A stretch of DNA of 64,000 nucleotides from Plasmodium brasilianum (GCF_023973825.1 NC_090126.1:2439001-2503000); one strand, 5' to 3'; counted from the first letter of the stretch, positions 48,311-61,744 are shown. Notes: generated by a model from the letters alone, not told the origin. A program made the numbers and translations.

Positions 48311-51300
48311 GTAATATATTCACTTCTATAAGAGAAGTATTATTTTCATTTATGTACTTTCTTCTATTTTTGATCTATTCAACTAGGTGGAAAACTTTTG
48401 AACCCTTCAAGTTTTACATATGTATCAACAGAGGAGGAAAATAAGAAAAAAGGAAGGAGTAAATTTACGAAGGTAAAATCCTTAGAAATATTTTACATAC
48501 ATATATACATCTAAATATATATATATATATATACATATATGTGTATATGAGTATATATATAAATGAATGTTTAAGTGAATCACATTTTTAAAGAAAATAC
48601 GGAAATATGACATATTTATGCAAAATTAAAGTATCTTTATTTTGTTATAATATTTTATATTTTATACATTTTGTGTTTTTTCAAATGTCAGAGTGATTAT
48701 TTTAATGAAGAAAGAAAAAAATTAGACGAAAAATCAGATAATAATAAGAGTAATACGGGAAAAGTAAAGGAAATAGATAGTTTTTTAGAAGGTTACACAT
48801 TTTTTATAATTAAAAAAAGAAAAAAAAAAAAAAATGCATGCATACAAAAATATTGTTAATATGTATTATACATGTCTATAAATAGTTACAAAATTTTTTT
48901 TTTTTTTTAATCTTTTAAAAAATTTATTTGTTTATAATTAAAGAAATTAAATTAAAACAAAAAATTTTGGATGAAAGGAAAATTCTTAAAGAAAAAGCTC
49001 AACTAGCTAAGTCTGAAGAAGAAAAACTTAAAATTAATAAAAAAATAATAGAAATAGAAAAAAATGAAACGCTGTTTGCTTATACTTCAAGGAAAGAACG
49101 GGTTGCGAATCTGTACTTGGGAAATTTGTCACCTGAGGTAAAAAAGAAATTGTGCATATGACAAGGAATGCGTCCATATTTATATATATTATGTATATGT
49201 ATATTTAGCTGTGTTAATAATGAGAATAAAAATAGAAATATTTACATTATCAACATATGTGAATAGGGTAAAATTTCAATGACTCACAACTAATAGTAGA
49301 ATTGGGAATAATTTCATCATCGAATATTTTACTATGTCATTATTTTATTTTGTATTTTACTTGTAGGTTACGGAGGAATATTTATGTCAAAGATTCGGGA
49401 AATTTGGAAAAGTAAACAGTGTGAAAATAATGTACCCTCGTAAAGATGAAGACAAAAAAAAGGCTAGAATTTGCGGTTTTGTTTGCTTTGAAAATAAAGA
49501 TGATGCAGAAAATGCAAAGGATGCTTTGGACGGTGTAGAAATGTTTGGAAATGTTGTGAGGATTGGTTGGAGTAAAGCTATACCAAAAATATTAAATAAT
49601 AATAAAGCAGAAATTAATAATTTTAATTTTGATAAAAATAATACTTGCAATATTAGTTCTAATAAAAAAATCGAAGTATTATTACCAGAAGATAAAAAAT
49701 TGAAAAGAATAATTGATTTGTTAGCTAAATATGTTACGGAAGAAGGATACACATTTGAAGAAACAATAAAAAAAAATGAAAAAGAGAACCCTTTATTCGA
49801 TTTTCTTTTTAATACCTCTGATTTATTCTATTATTATAAATGGAGAGTTTTTTCTTTTGCACAAGGAGATAGTTACAAAAATTGGAGAGTGGACCCTTTT
49901 CAAATGTTCGAAAATAGTTATGTTTATATACCTCCTAAACTTAATAATACGAAGAAGAATATTTCCAAAAAACAGGAGAAAACGTAATATTTATGAAAAA
50001 AAGAATTAGAACTAAAATTCTTGGAAGATTATCTTTTATAATATATATATTTAGAATATTATTAAAACTTAGTAAATGCATTCTGTTATTTTAATTAAAA
50101 GAAAACTGCTATCAGAGCGTTGAAATTGTTATCCATACCTTTGTTTTTACTGCTGTGTTTACTGCTGTGTTTACCGTTATATTACCGGCATATTATTTCC
50201 GTATTACCTCCATATCACCATTTTATTATTAATCTTTTATTGCCGCTTTGTATTCGCTTAATTAATTTTTTTTTTGTTTTTTGTAGGAGAAGTAAAAAGT
50301 GCGAAATAGATGAAAAGAAGAAAAATAAGCTTATTAACATCATATATAATTTAAATAAAAAGAGGTACGTTCACAATCTTGTTCATATTCGTATTTCCCA
50401 TAAAAAAAGTTGTCGCATTTCGGTAAAATGTGTTATATGTATTTGAATATGCTTTTTTCTTTTTTTTTTTTCTTTTCCTTTTTAGGGTAAGTATATGCCG
50501 TGCGATGATATTTTGTACAAGGCACAGTGATTTCAGTTTAGACATTGTAAAAACAATTTCTAGTTTTTTAACAGATTTAAAATATGACATGCTGAAAAAG
50601 GTATTTATATAAAATACGATGAATTTGGTGCAATTTTTGCTTTAGTTTTTGTATACACTAATATATTTTATTTGTACATTTATTCCAACTTTTTAGATAA
50701 ATTTAGTTTATTTATTATCAGACATATTATACAACTGCAGTAATCAATTTTACTCTTCATGGTCTTATAGAAAGCATATAGAAGAGGAGTTACCTCGCAT
50801 ATTTTTTTATTTTAGAAAAAATATAAAAAAATGTGATAGTAAAATAAAAGCAAAAATATTTACAGATTCTATTGTTAATATATTTCATATGTGGGATATT
50901 TGGGCAATTTACAATACCTTTTTTATGAATGGGTTAAAATGTTTATTATCAAATAAAAAATTAAATTATATAAAAAATGAAATACATGAATCGGATTATG
51001 ATAAAGATTTGGATGGAACAAAAATTGAATTTTTTGATGAATTAAAAAGTTATCCATTAAATTTAAGAAAAAATGCATTTTCTTACTTTATGAAAGATGA
51101 TAATCAATTAAATCGATTATGTGAACAGAGAGGATTATATTTCGATGAGAGCTTTAGTAAAAAAAAGAAAATTAAATATTTATTAATATATGATGACTTT
51201 TGTAGTAATGATATTAATATAATAAATAGGAAAAATAACATGAATTTTATATTACAAAATGAGAATAAAAATATTTTCACGTTAGGCTTTGAAGAAAATG

Positions 51301-51347
51301 ATACTGTCCTACACGCAGAGGAGAAGCATGCAGTTAACGTGTTATGA
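47797..51347 (+). CDS. SR140: U2 snRNP-associated SURP-motif protein (SR140/U2SURP family)
   Basis: Nine exons: 47797-47859, 48103-48187, 48387-48472, 48692-48791, 48944-49137, 49367-49983, 50287-50364, 50486-50600 and 50697-51347, in phase, 662 residues. The order is that of SR140. First comes a short start with AEFVRSFEG (like EEFLAAFEG). An RRM follows (about 166-245) with RNP2 NLYLGNLSPE and an RNP1-like GFVCFEN. A SURP module (about 285-370) ends in WRV..FQMF. Last is a CID-type domain (about 385-540: VYLLSDILYNCS, YRKHIEEELP, FHMWDIWAIY). SR140 is part of the 17S U2 snRNP in pre-mRNA splicing. The C-terminal Arg/Ser tail of animal SR140 is absent. The second intron holds a long (TA)n run. 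Confidence 0.9.
48246..48308. repeat. (TA)n microsatellite in an SR140 intron
   Basis: About 31 TA units in the intron between exons 2 and 3. Confidence 0.95.
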
Positions 51348-52863
51348 AATGATAAAAAATTTAAGAAAAAGTAATTATTATTTTTTTTTTTTAAACATTA
51401 TATGACTATCATGTTATGACTACAACAATGAAAATCTATAAATATGTGCAAATGTAACTTTCCTGCATTTTTTTTTTCAAGTTTCTATGTTTATATATAC
51501 CCATATATATGTATATATCAATCTATGTATGTATGTAGACGTTTACTTTTATAAATTATGTTCATACGTTGAAATTCAATTTAAAGCTTACCTTTTTTAT
51601 TCTTTCGTATAAGTTATTTTTTGTTTTTTTTTTTTTTTTATTTATTGTATCGTTTTAATTAATTTTTTATTTTAAACACCACAAAGTACACCAATTTTGT
51701 CAATATAAAAATGGCTCATATGAAATTTGAATGATAATGGATATAATTACAATGGATATTTTTTTTTTCACAACAGTTTGGCTATATCAAAAAAAAAAAA
51801 AAAGAAAAAGTGTTCACAAATGATGTACTAAAATATAAAGCCATACAACTTTTTAACATAACATTTCACCATAGAAATTAAAAATTTTGATTGAGAAATG
51901 TGTGTAATATATTACAAATAATCACACTGTACAGTGATGGTAATTTTATTAAATGAATAAAATGAACATTGTCACAGAAGTGTTATATTTTTTTATTTTA
52001 TTACGAAAATGAAGAAAACCTTAAGCACTTATTTAAAATTTTAAGGTAAGAATAATCTCATATATTTTTTTATTTGTTTTTTAAAAGGTGAAGAAATTGA
52101 TAACAGTGTTATTACGCAATTACATATACGCAAAATTAATACGATGCTTTGTTTATATATATAACGTTATACTGCTTATATATATGCATACATATATGTT
52201 TTTTCTTTTAGAGCCTTTTTGCAATGTTTGTTGAGCCTCTATGATAAAAGAAAAAAAGAGAAAAAATTATAGAGATATGAAAATTTGAAATATTTATATG
52301 ATAGTTGCATTTTTTATATCCCCAATTACTCATTTAAACTTATTTTGTGGAAAATCAATGAAAAAGTAATACGTTTTATTATATATATAGGAAAAATACC
52401 CACTACTCATATATACACATGCAAAGCAGGTTCGTTTAATATTTATGTTTAAAAATATACAGATGTACTTATAACCCAATTGAATTACCACTTCAATCAC
52501 TAGTGCGTTATTAACTTACCGTATGTTTAATGTTAAATGTGAAGAGATTTTTGTTCGTATTATTTTAATATATAAAAAAAAAACATACGAATATTTGTCA
52601 GCGCAATTATTACAATAAATAATTTTTGTAAAAGGTTAAATGCCCATATGCTTTAATAGTGACAAAATTAAAAAAAAATAAAAAATTTACCAAAAACACA
52701 TAAATGAATTTTTTTTAAAGCGTAACAAGTTTTGTGCCTTTTTGTATTTAAAATATATATATATATATATATATGTTTTTTTTTTATTTTATCTTTACGA
52801 ATATTTTTCATAAACAACTTAAAAATTAAACACTTTTATTGTTATATTTTATTCATATTCAAT
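51348..52863. other. Intergenic region, no gene seen
   Basis: AT-rich with poly(T) runs (51376-51392, 51625-51640), poly(A) at 51790-51803 and (TA)n just before the next start (52753-52774). Likely 3'UTR of SR140 plus the promoter of the ribosomal fusion gene. Confidence 0.55.
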
Positions 52864-54448
52864 ATGAAAATTCTTATAAACATTCCTTATGATGACTCGT
52901 TGTGTATTGAGTCATCTGATGTAAGTACCATAAAAAATGTTAAAGAGCAAATATCTGTATTAAAAGGTTAGCATCTGGAAATATTTGATAGCAGCCCATA
53001 GGCGTTATCTTTATTTTACGCGTTTTGTTAATATTTTATATCGTACGATGTATTTTATTTATCTTTTTTTTGGAGTTAATATATATTGTAATTCTTACTA
53101 TGAATAGCAATATTACATTTTTATAAAGATATATACCTTTTTTTAATTTTCGATTAGCTTTTATTTCGTGGTCATAGTGATAATACTGTGAAATTTATAT
53201 TCCACGAAATGTTCCAACTTTATATAATATATATATATTTATATATGTATATTTATGTGTATATATGTATATTTTTTTTCATCTACCTTTTTTACTCCCA
53301 ATATATTTAAAAAATGAAATTATAGGCATTCCTTATGAGGTTCAAAAGTTATACAAAAATGGTCGTCCATTAGGAGATGAAGAATTAATTGAAATTGACG
53401 AGTCCGAATTTGTAAGTTGAAAAATGACAAAAGAAAATATTATATATATTAAAATAGAAAAAACAAATGTGCATATAAGAGGAAAAAAAAAAATAAAATA
53501 AGGGTGCAAATGTATGGAGAATATTAATTACATTTATTGAATATATTTATGTTTATGAATGAACAACAGTGCAGTGTTACTGTATATATTTTTTTTTTTT
53601 TATGATCATTAAAAAAGTATGTAATTATAGTGATATGAGAGAACAACAAATGTGTTCAACTTTCTTCAAGCATTTGAATGTACAAGAATACGAATGTTAA
53701 TTTTGTTTTATTATTTACGTATGTGTTTGCACCTAGTTAATTGCATTCATTTTGGTTTTTGCATGCGCATTTATCGTGTGAGCAATTTTGTCTGATTAAT
53801 TATTTTATATATAATTAAATTTTAAAGTATTATTTTTATTTTTAATGATGATAAAAAAAGTCAAAGCAAGTAGGGACATGAGAATATTAAATATGTTCGT
53901 CTTAATATGTTGTCTGAAAAAATAAAAAATATGTTTTTTTTTTTTGTTTTTTTTTTTTTGATAAATATTTTATTTGTACTTCAATATATACATTAAGGGG
54001 TGTTGTACACCTTTTTTACGTTGTTTTATTTTTATTTTTTAATTGGAGTATTCCATATTGAAAAAAGATAGAAAACAAATTGCGGATTATATGTAACTAT
54101 GGAGTTAACTCTCCTCTTTGTTTGCCATTTTAGGAGATACTATTATCATTTTGTTTTATTATTTATTTAATCGAATTTCATTTTTAGGCATATACTTTAA
54201 ATTTAAACTTCGGTTTACTTGGTGGTGGTAAAAAAAAGAAGAAGAAGGTTTATAAGAAACCCAAGAAAGAAAAACATAAAAAAAAAAAGGTAAAATTGGC
54301 TGTACTTAAGTTTTATAAAGTTGGAGATGACGGAAAAGTATTTAGATTAAAAAGACAATGTGATAATTGTGCCCCTGGAACATTAATGGCTTCTCATTTT
54401 AATAGAGACTACTGTGGAAGATGCCATCATACAATTATAAAAAAATAA
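52864..54448 (+). CDS. RPS27A: Ubiquitin-like / 40S ribosomal protein S27a (eS31) fusion
   Basis: Three exons: 52864-52966, 53326-53411 and 54188-54448, 149 residues, same layout as the Plasmodium S27a gene as I recall it. Residues 1 to about 71 form a ubiquitin-like fold ([23 protein letters not shown]) ending in GGG. Then a Lys-rich segment ([20 protein letters not shown]) leads to the S27a zinc ribbon with CDNC and CGRC. The ubiquitin-like part is clearly divergent: the LRLRGG end is replaced by FGLLGGG, the residue at the Lys48 site is Arg, and the start is MKILIN. So the free module may not serve as ordinary ubiquitin, while the S27a part is normal for the small ribosomal subunit. ATG 52864 was chosen because the open frame before it is a Tyr/Ile-rich repeat translation. 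Confidence 0.92.
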
Positions 54449-55379
54449 ATTTTTGAAATTATTGCGTAAACATCTTTTTATAAAGCAGTCTTCCTTTTTT
54501 TTTTTTTTTTTTTTTTTTATTAAATATACATATACTTTATTATTAAAACTTACAATAAAAAATAAAAAACTAAGAATACTTAATAATATTATAATTTATT
54601 GATCTAAAAAAATTTAAGTGTTTATAATTTTATATCAATTTTTATGCACATTTTATGAAAACCTCGCAAAAAAAAAAAAATTAATAAGTTAATAAAACAA
54701 ATTGAAGTGATAATAGTATGAAACAAATACCAAAATTCTTAAAGGAGAAACAATATTGTACATTTATTATGAATAAACATTGTAATTATGAAAAAAATGA
54801 TAATTTTTTAAATGTTTTTATATGTATGTACGCATATATATATATATGTATATTAAAATATATACAAAATATATGAAATTAATTAAGACAACTGTATACA
54901 TACATGTTCGTTTAAAGTGATAATATGAAATTTTTTTTCTTTTAAATAGTAGGGCGAAGAACGCAAAAAAATACTCAACAAATGGAATAATGCCCCAAAA
55001 TAAGTGAATATAATTTAAAATGTGAAAAAAAATTTTATAAAACCTTTTAGCCATATATAATAATGTTTTTTAATAAATAAAAAAAAAAAAATAAGAGGTT
55101 AATTTGAAAAATTACTTTGTGAATGCAAAAAAGTAAAAAGAATGTAGCGATATATGACATGTATAAAATATTAAATACATGCTAATAGTGAGAAAAAATA
55201 TTGTTTATTATCTCGTGGGTTACATAGCAAGAAAAATATATGCAGGTATTATATACCAATACATATATATATATATTTGCTATATGAACGTTTAAAATGA
55301 AAAATATGTGTGCCACATTTGTTTATTTGAGTGGTCGTGTTACAATTTTTTAAAAAATAAGATGGAGAAATAGGACGTC

Positions 55380-55410
<31 letters not shown>

Positions 55411-55861
55411 GTATTTATTTTTGTTCATAAGTTCTTCAAATTATCAAGTACATTTTTTATTTACCTTAATAATTTACAATATAATGTAAATTTTATGGAA
55501 AATAAAAAAAAAAAAATTTTACTAAAAATCAGAGAAAATGCCAATCTTATAAAGTTTCGAAAGAAAATAAAAATCAATGAATATTAAAATTTTTTGAAAA
55601 ATTACAAAAAATTAAATGGAACAGATATTATTATAAATATTGAAGTACATGTTGCATAGGGGTATATAAAGTTTTATTTAACAAGTATGTATACATAAAT
55701 ATAGTTTAAAAGAGGGACATACTTTTAAAATAAATAGCGCTCAGGGGAGTGTTGAGAATAAAGTAAATTTTAAAAGAATGTTAAATAAATGTGGCACATA
55801 AAAAATAAGAAAAAAAAAAAATGAATTAAATTGTGTTTTATAGTATTATATTTAAGTACAT
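54449..55861. other. Intergenic region, no gene seen
   Basis: AT-rich with poly(T) at 54498-54519 and (TA)n at 55380-55405. Short minus-strand frames (54818-55054) look like chance frames in low-complexity sequence. Confidence 0.55.
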
Positions 55862-57634
55862 ATGACAGACTACTGGGTAAGCTCAAAAAAGCACTACTGT
55901 GAAACTTGTAATTGTTGGATATCTGGGCATAAAGTTAATATAAAAAATCATGAAAGGAGTACCAGACATATTGAGAATTTTAAAAACTTGCTAAACAAAT
56001 CTTTTAAAAGAAGAGAACAAGAAACGAAAGACAAAGAATTCATTGAAAAAGAATTAAAAAAATTAGAAAATGTAGAAAAAAAGTTTCTTTCGGACTTACA
56101 GAAGAACGATATATCCAATAAGTCAAATAGTTCCATTAATTTGAATACATGCCATTCGAATAATAAAAACAGAATTTCTAATAGTAGTAATAATATCACA
56201 AGTAATAATGTTACTAATTATGTTAGCAGTGGTCAGGGTAATAATAAGAAGTGGGTGGTTATGATACATGAAGATACAGGATCGCTGTTATTCTATAACA
56301 GATTGAAAAATGGAATTACCTATGAAAAACCGAAAGACTTTTTCGATTATTTACCCGAATATGAAACATTTTCTGAACAAAATGGATGGTTTAAATATTT
56401 TGATTATAATTCAAATAATTTTTATTACTATAATATTTATAGTTCAAAAAGTATATGGCAATATTCAGTGAACACAATTAGTAGTTTGATTAACTATATC
56501 AATCAGTGTGATGAGATTACAGAAAAAAATAAAAACTTTAGTAATCCTAATGAAAATAAAGTATATAGTACCAAATTGGATGTTATACCGAATCAGGAAA
56601 ATTTAAATAGAAGTGGTTATTATGAAAGTCATTTCCAAAACTCTGCTCAGAATAGTTATTATGGTGTTAACAATAATTTAAATTTATTAAACAGAGAAGA
56701 TGAAATTACAGTTGAAGATAAAGGACAAGAGGAAAAAATACAGATGATCTTAACTCCTAAGAAGGAAATAGACAAATTACAGAGTAATAGCAAGAACAAC
56801 ATTATTAATGTTACTACAGAACGCACTGGAAGCAGTGGCAATTATGAAGATATAAATAACGCGTTTTCATTTAATTCGTGCGAACAGAACTGTAGAGATG
56901 CTAAAAGTACAATGGTAGAATCAACTTGTAAATCGGATGAAAGGGATGTAAAGTATGCGAAATGTGAAAAAGATAAAACATATATGAACGAAGAAAATAT
57001 AACTAATGGAGGAAATAATTTTAGAGGAGAAAGTAAACTTGATAAAAAAAGTGAAAAAACATATTACACAAATATAGAGGAGGAAAAACAATTAAATAAA
57101 AATAATTTAGATATTGGGAATAAGAACAAAAATACAAATATTTCTATGTTTTATAAGAAAGCGGATAGCACAGTTTCTATTCCAGATGATAAAAAAAAAA
57201 AGATACACAACAAAAAGGAAAATATAGAGAAAACGGATAAGCCGAATACACAGGAACAAATTGAGGAAGGTGGTAAAGTTAAAATCGATTTGATTAGTAA
57301 ACCAGGTGCGTGGGAATCCGTTGAAGATAGTGAGATAAATACAATTTCAAATGAAAAGATTGAACAAATTTTTTATAATATAAAATCAAAAGAGGAAATA
57401 GAAAAAGAAGAAATTACTCAGTTGGAGGAAGATATTCGTTATGAATATTCTGCGCATAATGAATTTTATGTAAAGAAAAAGGAATTAGAAAATGAAGATA
57501 TATTTTTAAACCAAGAATTTAAATTTGTTAGCAAACCTATATATAAAAAGGCTATTGATAAAAACCTCAATAAAAAAGTGGAATTTGCTAAAAGGAGTAT
57601 TAAGTCAATACAGAATAAAAAAAAAATTTCATAA
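55862..57634 (+). CDS. WBP4: WBP4/FBP21-like splicing factor (U1-type zinc finger plus WW domains)
   Basis: Single exon, 590 residues. The N-terminus is a U1C/matrin-type zinc finger (C13, C16, H30, H36, with W19 and the HKVNIKNHERSTRH helix). Two WW-type modules follow: W at about 132 to YEKPKDF (about 155), and NGWFKYFD to SIWQYS (about 175-202). The last WW residue is Pro in the first module's P position but not in the second. A conserved-looking KPGAWESV block (about 480) and a basic C-terminus end the protein, as in FBP21. FBP21 binds Pro-rich splicing factors in early spliceosomes. The middle (210-470) is Asn/Glu/Lys-rich and looks disordered. The ATG follows a stop-rich upstream region. 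Confidence 0.85.
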   Translation: MTDYWVSSKKHYCETCNCWISGHKVNIKNHERSTRHIENFKNLLNKSFKRREQETKDKEFIEKELKKLENVEKKFLSDLQKNDISNKSNSSINLNTCHSNNKNRISNSSNNITSNNVTNYVSSGQGNNKKWVVMIHEDTGSLLFYNRLKNGITYEKPKDFFDYLPEYETFSEQNGWFKYFDYNSNNFYYYNIYSSKSIWQYSVNTISSLINYINQCDEITEKNKNFSNPNENKVYSTKLDVIPNQENLNRSGYYESHFQNSAQNSYYGVNNNLNLLNREDEITVEDKGQEEKIQMILTPKKEIDKLQSNSKNNIINVTTERTGSSGNYEDINNAFSFNSCEQNCRDAKSTMVESTCKSDERDVKYAKCEKDKTYMNEENITNGGNNFRGESKLDKKSEKTYYTNIEEEKQLNKNNLDIGNKNKNTNISMFYKKADSTVSIPDDKKKKIHNKKENIEKTDKPNTQEQIEEGGKVKIDLISKPGAWESVEDSEINTISNEKIEQIFYNIKSKEEIEKEEITQLEEDIRYEYSAHNEFYVKKKELENEDIFLNQEFKFVSKPIYKKAIDKNLNKKVEFAKRSIKSIQNKKKIS

Positions 57635-59159
57635 CGAAAATTTTTATATTGCATAAAAATTGGTAGTTTGCCTAGTATTCTTAAAATTTTACAATAAATT
57701 GGTCATATTCCAAATCCTGTCCATATGTCTACATATATGTATTTATTTATTTATATATTGTTAATTGTAAGGCTTTACTTCGAAAATTACGTAACTATTT
57801 TGTAACTAACCGAGTTCATAAGGAGTTATTGCATACTCATTTTCCTTAATTATATGCTTAAGTACTAACCATGCTATATGATCTTTTACGGCATTTTTTT
57901 TTTTTTTTTTTTTGTGTTAACATAAATATATTATCTTAAACCTTTTTTAGTATACATATGTACATATGCACATACACATATGAGTCCACATTTTTAGTAG
58001 TATAAAGGTGATTAACATTGTTAGAAAAAAAGGAATGATAAAAGTAAAAATATAATATCTTTACGTAAAATGTAAATAAAGCAAATATTTAACATATATT
58101 TATAATCAAAGATATTCTGGCGATAAAATGAAAAAATTAGGAAAAACTATATTTAAAAAATAAAAACAGAAAACTTAAAAAATTTCATAAGCAGATAACA
58201 TTTAAAATGAATTCTTAAGATTACTTCGAAAAAAAAGTTTTATACACAAAGCATATCAGATTAACATAAAACATGAAACTTTTAATTTAAAAAAAAAAAA
58301 ATATATGATGCATACACGTGTACACATAAATAAAAGGTAATTAGAAAAAATTCAATAAAACAAGGTGTATAACGCTTGACTATATTTTACGAAAAAAAAA
58401 AAAATAAATAAGATATAAATTATCTTAAACTTAAGAACTATAAGAATAATATATCGTGTAAAAGAAAGATAAAATAAAATTATCGTTTTTTGTAATATAT
58501 CCTTAAATCAAAACTAGATAATATACCTGCTGAACGAGTGTTCATTTTAAACATAACTCACTTTAAAAAAAGAGGGAATTTCATCGTTATGCACGAAAGG
58601 ATTATTTAAATTTGAAAATCCTAGTTATGATTAAGTAAAATTGAGGAAGAAAAAAAAAAAAGATAAACAAAATGCATCGCTAAATATTATAAAAACATGC
58701 CTTAATATTATTATTAATGAGTCATTTATAAATAGCTGTACATTTTTTTTTTTTTTAACATAGCTCTTGATTTGTATAATAAATGTACTATATCATATAT
58801 CATATATCACATATCATATATTATATAATTATCTTATTTTATTGTTTTCCACTCTGATGTTTACCAGTATTATTATTTATAATACATTCATTTTCCTTTT
58901 TTCGCATACACATGTTTAAAACAATTGCATCATATACTCTTATCTGAATCATCACTACATAGATATCAGTTTATCTGCGCGAAATATATCTAACAAATTC
59001 GCCCAACTGAATTTAAGCTAAAAAGTTGTGGTTAACAAATTTACGCGCACTATTTTGTCAACACCAGTTTACTCTTGTTGGCACGAATTTACTGTGACGA
59101 ACTTACGTACTCTTATCTACTCAAAAGCTGTTCATACATTTAGTAGGAGTTTCAAAAAA
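57635..59159. other. Intergenic region, no gene seen
   Basis: AT-rich, with poly(T) at about 57895-57914 and a short ATATC repeat near 58790-58825. The frame of the next gene is open back to about 59028 without an ATG; this is taken as 5'UTR. Confidence 0.55.
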
Positions 59160-61004
59160 ATGGAAAATTTTGAAGAGATAGAAAGTGCATACAAAGAAAT
59201 AGAGAACGAAATAATAAAAACTGTTGACACACTAAGCGGATGTAACTATATGAAGATAAAGGATGAAATAATTATGCCTCATATGAGTGATAATTTAATT
59301 AACAAAATAATACTATTGAACAAGCACATAAATGATAACAGTAACCCAGAGGAGTTTGAAAAAAGAGTAACAAATGAGAAGGTGATGCAAATTAATGATA
59401 AGTTAATTTATTTGTTATGTGATTATTATATTAATAAGAAGGAAATTGATAATTTAATTAATTTTACGACAAGTAATGAAAATTATTTTAATGTATTACC
59501 ACAAGCAAAGACAGCAAAATTAATAAGAAATATTGTTGAAAAAATTTCTAAAAAGATTCGTAATATAAGTACATTATATATAATATTTAAGAAGTACATT
59601 AATTGGGCATATGAAAAAAAAAGGAACTTTTTAAGATGTCGTATAGAAGTTAAAATAATTATTCTTTTTATATTAAAACAGAAATATAAAACAGCTTTAA
59701 GTTTAATTGAAAGATTATTAAAAGAAGTAAAGAAGGTAGATGATAAAACGTTATTGCTTGAGTTATATATTGTAGAAACAAAAATATATATGTTACTTAA
59801 AAATTCATCAAAAATGAAAGCATCTTTGACATTTGCAAAAAATATAGCAAATACTATAAATACAGCTATTTATATTAATAGTGAAATAGATTTATTATCA
59901 GGTATATTATTTATATATGAAAAGGATTATAGAAGTGCTTATATATATTTATATGAATGTTATGAAACATTATACACATATATATATAATAGTCATAACA
60001 ACACACTTGATTTTTTAAGTAAGAAGCATAATGATTTTTACTCTGTTATTATTCATAACATTATTAATACAAGTACCATATCATCTCAAAATAAAACAAA
60101 AAGCATAAGTCAAATTAGTCCATTTTTATTATCATTTTATACGTTTTATGAGTATTATGATAGTAGCAATAGTGTTTTAAATTTAGATGAAATGAATATC
60201 AGTTCTAATAACGTTAATTTGATATATAGCGATATGATATGCAAAATAAGTTCTAGTTATCAAGAGCTGGATGAAGAAAAGATTTACTGCATTACGAACC
60301 CAATTGAATTAAATTATGACTTAATAAAAAATTTAACTTTAGATAATTATGGAAATCTGTTAGAGTCTAAGTCTTGTAAGATAACGGAAAATTCGATTTT
60401 CATTTTCCCAGAAAATAATATTGTATTTGGAAATTTTGGTTTAAATTTAAATATAGAAAATTTAAAAATTATTGTTCCTTTAAAATATATGTTATTATGT
60501 AAAATACTAGAGGAAAACAACAGAAAAGATATTAATACTATCCTATGTGAGAATAACAAATTAAATTATATACCAAATAAAGAAATACAAATATTGTTAG
60601 ATATATCAAAATGCTACGAAAATAGATCGTTGGATGTATTTGAGAAAATAATTAAAATAAACATATTCCTTATCAATATTGATAAAGTGATATATAATTA
60701 TTTAAAAGAGTTATATGAACTGTTACTAGAAAAAAACATATTAAAAATTATAGAAGCATATAGTTGTATTGACTTAAATTATATTAGTCAAAAACTGAAT
60801 TTAGATATAAATAAAATTATTTCTAAATTATCCGAAATGATTTTAGATAAAAAATTGAATGCAACGTTAGATCAGAATATTGGAATTTTGATTTTGTATG
60901 ACGATATGCCTGATACGAAAAATTATCAAGATGTTTTAGAAATAATAAACAATTTAACGGAATCGGTAGATATACTCTATCAAAAAGCGCAGTTGACTAT
61001 ATAA
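59160..61004 (+). CDS. RPN6: 26S proteasome regulatory lid subunit RPN6 (PSMD11 family)
   Basis: Single exon, 614 residues from ATG 59160. RPN6 is a lid subunit that clamps the base to the 20S core. The middle carries helical TPR-like repeats (about 120-300). The C-terminal PCI/winged-helix part is clear: LLEKNILKIIEAYSCIDLNY, then LNLDINKIISKLSEMILDKK and LDQNIGILILYD (about 520-585), close to the family pattern LLEQNL.RIIEP.S...., MILDKKF.GILDQG.G.LI. A long Asn/Ser insert (about 335-450) accounts for the extra length over the usual 420 residues. The N-terminal extension before ATG 59160 has no ATG. Confidence 0.92.
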   Translation: MENFEEIESAYKEIENEIIKTVDTLSGCNYMKIKDEIIMPHMSDNLINKIILLNKHINDNSNPEEFEKRVTNEKVMQINDKLIYLLCDYYINKKEIDNLINFTTSNENYFNVLPQAKTAKLIRNIVEKISKKIRNISTLYIIFKKYINWAYEKKRNFLRCRIEVKIIILFILKQKYKTALSLIERLLKEVKKVDDKTLLLELYIVETKIYMLLKNSSKMKASLTFAKNIANTINTAIYINSEIDLLSGILFIYEKDYRSAYIYLYECYETLYTYIYNSHNNTLDFLSKKHNDFYSVIIHNIINTSTISSQNKTKSISQISPFLLSFYTFYEYYDSSNSVLNLDEMNISSNNVNLIYSDMICKISSSYQELDEEKIYCITNPIELNYDLIKNLTLDNYGNLLESKSCKITENSIFIFPENNIVFGNFGLNLNIENLKIIVPLKYMLLCKILEENNRKDINTILCENNKLNYIPNKEIQILLDISKCYENRSLDVFEKIIKINIFLINIDKVIYNYLKELYELLLEKNILKIIEAYSCIDLNYISQKLNLDINKIISKLSEMILDKKLNATLDQNIGILILYDDMPDTKNYQDVLEIINNLTESVDILYQKAQLTI

Positions 61005-61303
61005 GGGTGAGATAGAACTGTGCAATTTAAAAAAAAAAAAAAAATTATGCATTATATATATATTTTTAAAGAGAGAAAAGCGCACTCATTTTGAAACGGA
61101 TTATATTGGTGTACTGAAACGTTTAAGAATTATTTTATTTTTATTTTTTTTTTCCAAACCAGCACGGCTAGAAAATTTCTTCGTAGGCACCTTTTTTTTT
61201 TTAAATTTTACCATAGAACATTTTTGAGACGTACAATTTTTTCTTCCATGCATTTTTTATGGTGAACAGTTGTGCTAAAGTGGGCAGGGCGATCACTTGG
61301 AGA

Positions 61304-61337
<34 letters not shown>

Positions 61338-61744
61338 CACGCATTGCGAAGATTTACATTTTTGTAGGAACGTAAAATTTTTTTTTATTTTTGTTATGCT
61401 TGTATTTTTAAGTGTTTATATTTAGAAACCTATTGTTCGTGTATTTCTGTACGCGCATATTTATGCGTTTATCTTTACACATTTTTTGAGAAATTGTTGT
61501 AATGAATTATGATATTTCGTTCCATACTAAAAAATAAGTTGTAAAATACAAGTTGAAAAAGTATAAGCAAAAAAAAAAAAAAAAAAAATATATATATGTT
61601 AATAATTGTACATATTAATGAATATATATATGTATTAAAAATAAATAAATAAATAAATAAATAAAGGGGAAGTAAAATATTACGCAGACATATGTATGCG
61701 TGCGCGTTGCAAACTGATACGTCCTATAAGCAGTTAATATTTGT
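61005..61744. other. Intergenic region between convergent genes
   Basis: Contains (TA)n at 61305-61336, poly(A) at about 61570-61588 and an AAATAAAT run at 61642-61664. No exon recognised. Confidence 0.6.
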
